Made by a program: the position numbers and the translations under genes. Below, in pieces: positions 58,337 to 64,000 of a stretch of DNA of 64,000 nt. Origin of the DNA: Bradyrhizobium sp. BRP22. GTDB taxonomy: Bacteria > Pseudomonadota > Alphaproteobacteria > Rhizobiales > Xanthobacteraceae. The stretch is from contig NZ_JADYVX010000001.1 of the NCBI RefSeq assembly GCF_020194175.1, positions 124,001 to 188,000 on the forward strand, read 5' to 3'. The notes under the pieces are model-generated. The model searched no databases and had not been told where the DNA came from. It worked only from the letters and a program-made list of their open reading frames with translations. How positions within the stretch are numbered: the stretch's first letter is position 1; the number at the start of each line of letters is the position of its first letter.

Positions 58337-60375
58337 GCAGCATGGACCCGACGGAGATATTCCGTCAGGAGGCGAGCGAACTCTTCGAAACCCTCGAAGG
58401 GGCCTTGCTGGATCTCGGCCTGCGTCCCGATGACCGCGAGCTGGTCGATTCGGCGTTCCGCGCCCTGCACACCATCAAGGGCTCCGGCGCGATGTTCGGC
58501 TTCGACAAGGTCGCCGCGTTCACCCACGAGTTCGAGACGGCCTTCGAACTGGTCCGCAAGGGCGAGATCAAGCCGACGCAGGAACTGATCGCGGTCGCGC
58601 TGGCCGCAAAGGATTACATCCGCGCCCTGATCGAAGCGCCCGATAGCGCCGACCCGATCATCGGCGACGCCATCCTGGATGATCTGAAGCGCTTCGTTTC
58701 ACCCCTCGGTCCAGTCCTGCCGGCCGAACCCGGCGTCGAAACACCGGTGGTCAGCGAGAGCCGGCCGGCGGGCTGGCAACTGCGCCTCGAATTTGAGTCG
58801 CATATTCTGCGCAACGGCTCCAATCCGCTCGACCTCCTGGATGATCTCTGCAAGCTCGGCCCCTGCTTCGTCGTGCCGCTCACCGATGGCGTGCCGCTGT
58901 TGGACGAGCTGGAGCCGGAGGATTGCTACCTGAAATGGGACGTCACGCTGCATAGCGGCTGCGACAAGGCCGCCATCGACGACGTCTTCATGTTCGTGCA
59001 GGACGAGATGAAGCTGACGTTGGTGCCGCTGGCGCAGGTCGAGCGCGCAGCGCCGGCGCTTGCAATGCCCGTTGCGGAAGTTGAGCCGGCGGCGCCTCCG
59101 GCCCCAGCTCCGGCCGCCGCCGTGAGCCCGGCTGCGGCAGAGCCGTCGACTCCTCCGGAGCGGAAGCGCGAGGAGCCGAAGCGCGCCGAAGAGCGCGGCA
59201 TCGCCACCGTCCGCGTGCAGGCCGAACGGCTCGACGAGCTGATGGATCGCGTCGGCGAGCTCGTCATTGCCCAGGCACGGCTCAGCCAGTTGGCCGCGGC
59301 CGGCTCCGATCTCTCGATCAAGATGATCGCGGAGGAGATCGAGCGTCTGGCGGCGAGCCTGCGCGACACCACCATGGGCGCGCGGATGGTCCCGATCGGC
59401 TCGCTGTTCGGGCGCTTCCGAAGGCTGGTGCATGACCTGTCCCGCGACCTTGGCAAGCCGGTCGAGTTCGTCACCTCGGGCGAGGATACCGAGCTCGACA
59501 AGACCATGATCGAATGTCTCGCCGATCCGCTCGTGCACCTGATCCGCAACGCGATCGATCACGGCATCGAGGATTCCGAGACGCGCGCGACAGCCGGCAA
59601 GACCGAGAAGGGGCGGATCGAACTGCAAGCGATCCATTCCGGCGCACAGGTGCTCGTCACCGTCAGGGACAACGGCGGCGGTCTCAACACCGCGCGCATT
59701 CGCGCCAAGGCGGAAGAGCAAGGATTGATCGCGCCCGGCGCGGCGATGTCGGATCACGAGATCCATCAATTCCTGTTCCATCCGGGGTTTTCGACCGCGC
59801 AGACCATCTCGGCGCTGTCCGGCCGCGGCGTCGGCATGGATGTGGTCAAGCGCACCATCGAGAACATGCGCGGTTCGATCGATCTGTCGACCAAGGCCGG
59901 CGAGGGAACGTGCGTCACACTGCGCCTGCCGCTGACCCTTGCGATCATCGAGGGACTGCTGATCCGGGTCGGCGAGGGGCGCTACATCATTCCGCTGCCG
60001 GCGGTCGAGGAATGCGTCGAGCTCACGGCGGAGGACGAACGCTCGCGCGGGCGCAATTTCCTCAACGTGCGCGGCAACCTCGTGCCCTTCCTCAGGCTGC
60101 GCGAGATTCTCGACGTATCAGGTTCGCCCGGACAGCATCAGAAGACGATCATCATCTCGACCGGCGAGACGCGGGTCGGGCTGGTTGCCGACCAGATCAT
60201 CGGCAATCACCAGACCGTCATCAAGTCGCTTTCGAAGCTGCATTCGGACGTCACGATCTTTTCCGGCGCGACCATCCTGGGCGACGGCAGCGCGGCGCTC
60301 ATTCTCGACGTGGTGCAGCTCGTCGGGTTGGCGCAGTTGCGCGCGGAAAAGCAGCAGATGAACGAGGCGGCATAG
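58333..60375 (+). CDS. cheA: Chemotaxis histidine kinase CheA
   Basis: A 680-residue kinase. The Hpt domain has the phospho-His (H46) in FRALHTIKGSGAMFGF. A middle domain of about 100 residues (LEFESHILRNGSNPLDLLDD) is followed by an Ala/Pro linker with PAPAAAVSPAAAEPS. The dimerisation segment begins VQAERLDELMDRVGELVIAQ; the ATPase holds LIRNAIDHGIED, VRDNGGGLNT and GRGVGMDVVK; the CheW-like end has YIIPLPAVEECVEL and RGNLVPFLRLREIL. The GTG at 58333 overlaps the cheY stop; ATG 58342 is an alternative. Confidence 0.95.
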   Translation: MSSMDPTEIFRQEASELFETLEGALLDLGLRPDDRELVDSAFRALHTIKGSGAMFGFDKVAAFTHEFETAFELVRKGEIKPTQELIAVALAAKDYIRALIEAPDSADPIIGDAILDDLKRFVSPLGPVLPAEPGVETPVVSESRPAGWQLRLEFESHILRNGSNPLDLLDDLCKLGPCFVVPLTDGVPLLDELEPEDCYLKWDVTLHSGCDKAAIDDVFMFVQDEMKLTLVPLAQVERAAPALAMPVAEVEPAAPPAPAPAAAVSPAAAEPSTPPERKREEPKRAEERGIATVRVQAERLDELMDRVGELVIAQARLSQLAAAGSDLSIKMIAEEIERLAASLRDTTMGARMVPIGSLFGRFRRLVHDLSRDLGKPVEFVTSGEDTELDKTMIECLADPLVHLIRNAIDHGIEDSETRATAGKTEKGRIELQAIHSGAQVLVTVRDNGGGLNTARIRAKAEEQGLIAPGAAMSDHEIHQFLFHPGFSTAQTISALSGRGVGMDVVKRTIENMRGSIDLSTKAGEGTCVTLRLPLTLAIIEGLLIRVGEGRYIIPLPAVEECVELTAEDERSRGRNFLNVRGNLVPFLRLREILDVSGSPGQHQKTIIISTGETRVGLVADQIIGNHQTVIKSLSKLHSDVTIFSGATILGDGSAALILDVVQLVGLAQLRAEKQQMNEAA

Positions 60376-60846
60376 ATGGCAGCGGATCGGCAGCAAGGCA
60401 CCGAGACCGTCCAAGACGGCTCGATGCAGGTGGTCATGATCGGGCTCGGCGGCGAAAAATTCGCGCTCGATGCCGGTTTGGTGCGCGAGATCATCGATCC
60501 GGTCCCTGCAACGAAAGTGGCGGGCGCGCGGTCGTTCGTGCCGAGCGTCATCAATGTGCGCGGCAACGTCATTCCGCTGGCCGACCTGCGCATCCGTTTC
60601 GGAATGCCGCAGACCGAAGACTCCGCGGACACGCGGATCGTGGTGATCGAGGTCGGCATCGACAACGAGCCGGTTCTGCTCGGCGTCACCGCCGACAAGG
60701 TCTACGAGGTCACCGAGATCTCGCGGACCGACGTGCAGCAGACGCCGCGCGTGGGCATGCATTGGAAGCCGGAATTCATCCGCTTCATCACCAAGTGGCG
60801 TGAAGAGTTCGTCATCGTACCGAACATGGAACGTATCCTGAATTGA
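60376..60846 (+). CDS. cheW: Chemotaxis coupling protein CheW
   Basis: A 156-residue coupling protein. The CheW fold is shown by [40 protein letters not shown] and [20 protein letters not shown]. It bridges MCPs and CheA. It starts immediately after the cheA stop, and a GTCTCG hairpin separates it from the first MCP gene. Confidence 0.94.
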   Translation: MAADRQQGTETVQDGSMQVVMIGLGGEKFALDAGLVREIIDPVPATKVAGARSFVPSVINVRGNVIPLADLRIRFGMPQTEDSADTRIVVIEVGIDNEPVLLGVTADKVYEVTEISRTDVQQTPRVGMHWKPEFIRFITKWREEFVIVPNMERILN

Positions 60847-60848
60847 GG

Positions 60849-60868
60849 AAGTCTCGGGGGCGAGACTT
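60849..60868 (+). other. Intercistronic hairpin before the first MCP gene
   Basis: AAGTCTCG-GGGG-CGAGACTT, 8-base perfect arms. No T-run follows. It ends 12 bases before the MCP start, so it may slow read-through or protect the upstream message. Confidence 0.5.
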
Positions 60869-60880
60869 GAGGGGCTGAAA

Positions 60881-62578
60881 ATGAGATTCACTGTCAAGGC
60901 GAAGTTGGCCAGTGCCTTCGGCGCGATCATCCTGCTGTCCGCGGCGAGCGGCGCCGTGGCCTATATGAAGCTCAACGAGCTGACGGCGACGACGGAGAGT
61001 CTGGTGGCCCGCGCCGGCCGGATGGAAAAGGCGGCCGAGCTCGAAAAGAGCATGCTGCTGCAGGTCAGGGCCGAGAAGAACATGATCATGGCGCCCGAGA
61101 GCGACATGGAGCGGTTTTCGACCGAGATCGGCAGGATCCGCGAATCCATGCTGAAGACAAAGGACGAGATCCACGCGACAGCCAGCGAGCAAGGCAAGCG
61201 GCTGATCGAGAACTTTTCTACCAGCTACGCAAAAGTGAATTCGGTCCAGGACGAGACGCTCAAGCTCGCGAGAACGGACCGGCCAAAGGCCGCCGAGCGG
61301 TCGATGACCATCGTCCGCGAGGCGGTCCGCGAAACCATGGAGGCGGCCGACGCCTATATCGCCTACGCGAAGAAAGCGATGACGGAGCAGGTCGAGCAGG
61401 CGAGGGAGGACGGCCGCCGCGCCAGCATGATCCTGATCAGCCTGGTTCTCGTCTCGCTCGTTATCGGCGTCGCGGCGGCGCTCTGGATTTCGATCAGCAT
61501 CAGCCGCTCGCTGGGCCGTGCGGTCGGCCTGGCCGGCGCCGTCGCCGGGGGCGATCTCAGCCAGACCATCAATGTCTCCAGCAACGACGAAATCGGCGAT
61601 CTCGTGAAGTCGCTGAACGCGATGGTGGAAAAGCTGCGCCAGATCGTGTCGGAAGCGCTGACCGCGGCGCAGAACGTCTCGGCCGGCAGCCAGGAACTCT
61701 CCGCCAGCGCCGAGCAGTTGTCGCAAGGCGCCACCGAGCAGGCCTCGGCAGGCGAGGAGGCCTCCTCCTCGATGGAAGAAATGGCGGCCAATGTGAAGCA
61801 GAACGCCGAGAACGCCAACCAGACCGAGAAGATCGCGGCGCAATCGGCGAAGGATGCGGAGGCAAGCGGCGCCGCCGTGCGTCGTGCGGTCGAGGCGATG
61901 CAGACGATCGCGGAAAAGATCACCATCGTGCAGGAGATCGCGCGTCAGACCGATCTGCTCGCCCTGAACGCCGCGGTCGAGGCCGCGCGCGCCGGCGAGC
62001 ACGGCAAGGGCTTTGCGGTGGTGGCGTCCGAAGTCCGCAAGCTTGCCGAACGCAGCCAGGCGGCGGCAGCCGAGATCGGCATGCTCTCGGCGGAGACCGC
62101 CAAGGTCGCCCAGGAAGCCGGCGGCATGCTCACCAAACTGGTGCCGGACATCAAGAAGACGGCGGACCTGGTCCAGGAAATCACCGCGGCCTGCCGCGAG
62201 CAGGACGTCGGCTCGGCGCAGATCAACCAGGCGATCCAGCAACTCGACAAGGTGGGCCAGCAGAACGCCAGCGCGTCCGAGCAGGTTTCCTCGACCTCGG
62301 AAGAACTCGCCTCGCAGGCCGAGCAGTTGCAGTCGACGATCGCCTTCTTCCGCATCGACCATGGCCGCAAGGCGGCCACCGCGCCGATCGACAAGGCCGT
62401 CAGCCAGTTGCGGGCCAAGGCCGCGACGATGGCGGCTGCCGATCGCGGCGCCAGGAAGCCGCCGGTTGCTGAAACGAAGCCGCAAGCCCGTCGCGCGCTC
62501 AAGGTTGCGAATGGCGGCGGTTTCGCCTTCGCATTGGACGAGGATGAGGACGATCGCGACGCTGACTTTCAGCGCTAA
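60881..62578 (+). CDS. Methyl-accepting chemotaxis protein, single HAMP
   Basis: A 565-residue receptor. Helix 1 ([20 protein letters not shown]) and helix 2 ([20 protein letters not shown]) flank a periplasmic four-helix-type domain of about 150 residues ([20 protein letters not shown]). One HAMP follows ([20 protein letters not shown]), then the signalling domain whose hairpin tip is [20 protein letters not shown] then [20 protein letters not shown]. The C-terminal tail is acidic ([16 protein letters not shown]) with no NWETF-type CheR anchor. Start ATG 60881 with GAGGGGCTG upstream. It is nearly identical to the next receptor in the signalling domain. Confidence 0.95.
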   Translation: MRFTVKAKLASAFGAIILLSAASGAVAYMKLNELTATTESLVARAGRMEKAAELEKSMLLQVRAEKNMIMAPESDMERFSTEIGRIRESMLKTKDEIHATASEQGKRLIENFSTSYAKVNSVQDETLKLARTDRPKAAERSMTIVREAVRETMEAADAYIAYAKKAMTEQVEQAREDGRRASMILISLVLVSLVIGVAAALWISISISRSLGRAVGLAGAVAGGDLSQTINVSSNDEIGDLVKSLNAMVEKLRQIVSEALTAAQNVSAGSQELSASAEQLSQGATEQASAGEEASSSMEEMAANVKQNAENANQTEKIAAQSAKDAEASGAAVRRAVEAMQTIAEKITIVQEIARQTDLLALNAAVEAARAGEHGKGFAVVASEVRKLAERSQAAAAEIGMLSAETAKVAQEAGGMLTKLVPDIKKTADLVQEITAACREQDVGSAQINQAIQQLDKVGQQNASASEQVSSTSEELASQAEQLQSTIAFFRIDHGRKAATAPIDKAVSQLRAKAATMAAADRGARKPPVAETKPQARRALKVANGGGFAFALDEDEDDRDADFQR

Positions 62579-62662
62579 AGGGTGAAGCGTGAGTTAGGGG
62601 GTTAGCAGGCCGGATCGTTCGCGGTCCGACCGATAATTCGAGCATTTCTTTTGGGGGCTGAA

Positions 62663-64000
62663 ATGAGACTTACCGTCAAAGCAAAGCTGGCCGGCGCCTT
62701 TGGCCTTGTCATCCTGTTGTCCATGGTCGCGGGCGCGGTCGGCTACATCAAGCTCGGCGACATGGTCAGCACCGCCGAGACTCTCGTTTCGCGGGCCGGA
62801 CGCATGGACAAGGCTGCCGAGCTTGAAAAGGGCATCCTGCTTCAGGTGCGGGCGGAGAAGAACGCCATCATCGCTCCGGAAAAGGACTACGATCAGTTCG
62901 TCGCCGAGTTGGCGAAGATTCGCGAGCCGCTGTTCAAGACCAGAGACGAGATCTATGCCGGAGCGACCGACAGAGGCAAAAAGCTGATCGATGGCTTTTC
63001 GGCCGCCTACGTCAAGATGAATGCCTATCAGGACGAGACGGTTCGCCTCGCCAAGGTCGACAAGCTGGCGGCGACCGACCGTTCGATGAACGATGGCCGC
63101 AAGGTCGTGTCTGACGCACTGGCGGCCGCAAATGCTTACATCTCTCTCGTGAAGCAGGCCATGGCCGAGCAGACCGAGCAGGCAAGGCAGGATGGAGCGC
63201 GCGCCGAAATGCTGCTGATCATCCTGGTGATCACCTCGTTCGTGATCGCCGTGGCGGCGGCGACCTGGATTGCGCTTAACATCAGCCGCGGGCTCAGCCG
63301 AGCCGTGAATCTCGCCGATGCGGTTGCGATCGGCGACCTCAGCCAGAAGATCGACGTCGTCAGCAATGACGAGATCGGCGATCTCGTCAAGGCGCTGAAT
63401 GCGATGACGGTCAACCTGAACGGAACGGCAGCCATCGCCAACGAGATCGCGCAAGGTAATCTCACCGTCGACGCCAAGCGCCTGTCGGACAAGGACACGC
63501 TCGGCATGGCTCTCGAGCGCATGGTCGAGAAGCTGCGCATGATCGTCGCCGAAGCGCTGACGGCGGCGCAGAACGTCTCGGCCGGCAGCCAGGAACTCTC
63601 GGCCAGCGCCGAACAGCTCTCGCAAGGCGCCACCGAGCAGGCGTCCTCGGCCGAAGAAGCGTCCTCCTCGATGGAAGAAATGGCGGCCAATGTGAAGCAG
63701 AACGCCGAGAACGCCAACCAGACCGAGAAGATCGCGGCGCAGTCGGCCAAGGATGCGGAAGCGAGCGGTGGTGCGGTCGGCCGCGCCGTCCAGGCGATGC
63801 AGACGATCGCGGAAAAGATCACCATCGTGCAGGAGATCGCGCGCCAGACCGACCTCCTGGCGCTGAACGCCGCCGTCGAGGCAGCCCGTGCCGGCGAACA
63901 CGGCAAGGGCTTTGCGGTGGTCGCGTCCGAAGTCCGCAAGCTCGCCGAGCGCAGCCAGGCGGCGGCAGCCGAGATCGGCACGCTTTCGGCGGAGAGCGTG
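62663..64000 (+). CDS. Methyl-accepting chemotaxis protein, double HAMP, truncated by the window edge
   Basis: 446 codons are present and the frame is open at the end. It has the same layout as the preceding receptor, without gaps to about residue 248, then an additional 39-residue segment ([20 protein letters not shown]) that resembles a second HAMP unit before the shared MVEKLR. The signalling domain again shows [20 protein letters not shown]. The ligand domain differs from the first receptor. ATG 62663 follows GGGGGCTG. The C-terminus is outside. Confidence 0.93.
   Translation, partial: MRLTVKAKLAGAFGLVILLSMVAGAVGYIKLGDMVSTAETLVSRAGRMDKAAELEKGILLQVRAEKNAIIAPEKDYDQFVAELAKIREPLFKTRDEIYAGATDRGKKLIDGFSAAYVKMNAYQDETVRLAKVDKLAATDRSMNDGRKVVSDALAAANAYISLVKQAMAEQTEQARQDGARAEMLLIILVITSFVIAVAAATWIALNISRGLSRAVNLADAVAIGDLSQKIDVVSNDEIGDLVKALNAMTVNLNGTAAIANEIAQGNLTVDAKRLSDKDTLGMALERMVEKLRMIVAEALTAAQNVSAGSQELSASAEQLSQGATEQASSAEEASSSMEEMAANVKQNAENANQTEKIAAQSAKDAEASGGAVGRAVQAMQTIAEKITIVQEIARQTDLLALNAAVEAARAGEHGKGFAVVASEVRKLAERSQAAAAEIGTLSAESV

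Noticed and set aside
60812..62485. A 557-codon open frame antisense to the first MCP gene
   Set aside because: The Leu/Arg/His pattern mirrors the coiled-coil codons of the MCP, and the same shadow appears over the second MCP, so it is an artefact.

Overview
The window is a GC-rich, densely coded chromosomal segment of an alphaproteobacterium, most likely Bradyrhizobium or a close relative. The evidence is the gene order (ffs-dnaX-ybaB-recR; rpmH-rnpA-yidC-engB-argB; def-fmt-truA), small Bradyrhizobium-type proteins (DUF2865, DUF1036, BA14K-like) and several families of intergenic palindromes typical of that genus. The genus call is from recognition, not from a search.

Layout. 1-5.1 kb: the 3' end of pckA with its terminator, a small beta-type protein, arginase, a thioesterase and glycogen phosphorylase. 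5.1-9.2 kb: small secreted or unknown proteins, a decayed GIY-YIG nuclease gene inside 30-bp inverted repeats, a DUF2865 protein, pyrE and a glutathione transferase. 9.3-24 kb: LysE exporter, polA, acyltransferase, ugd, hrpB, aspartic protease, phosphomannomutase, Lrp regulator, PfkB kinase, nudC and HIT. 24.2-27.7 kb: SRP RNA, dnaX, ybaB, recR and a periplasmic protein. 27.8-33.6 kb: AmpG-like permease, rmuC, then def-fmt-truA behind a CtrA-type site, then an intact GIY-YIG gene between two 100-bp repeat doublets. 33.6-42.5 kb, minus strand: dapE, dapD and a HAD nucleotidase, then the rpmH-rnpA-yidC-engB-DUF423-argB-DUF1036 run. 42.9-50.2 kb: histidine kinase, tRNA-Arg(ACG), and an accessory stretch with a pentapeptide protein, OsmC, alpha/beta hydrolase, a PanE-like dehydrogenase and small secreted proteins. 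50.3-55.5 kb: an RND efflux pair preceded by a Ser/Thr/Gly-rich secreted protein. 56.2-64 kb: a response regulator with HD-GYP domain, divergent from a chemotaxis operon (STAS, cheY, cheA, cheW and two MCPs, the second cut by the window edge).

Most notable signals. (1) Both GIY-YIG nuclease genes, one intact and one frameshifted, sit exactly between copies of the genome's palindromic repeats, which suggests a nuclease linked to REP-type elements. (2) About ten REPIN-like doublets share one architecture while their stems vary with pairing kept. (3) An element, CTAAA-N6-TTTAG followed by TGG, lies in the same orientation upstream of three secreted-protein genes. (4) PolA keeps polymerase and 5' nuclease motifs but has lost the 3'-5' exonuclease catalytic residues. 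(5) Interleaved inverted repeats able to form a pseudoknot follow the histidine kinase gene.
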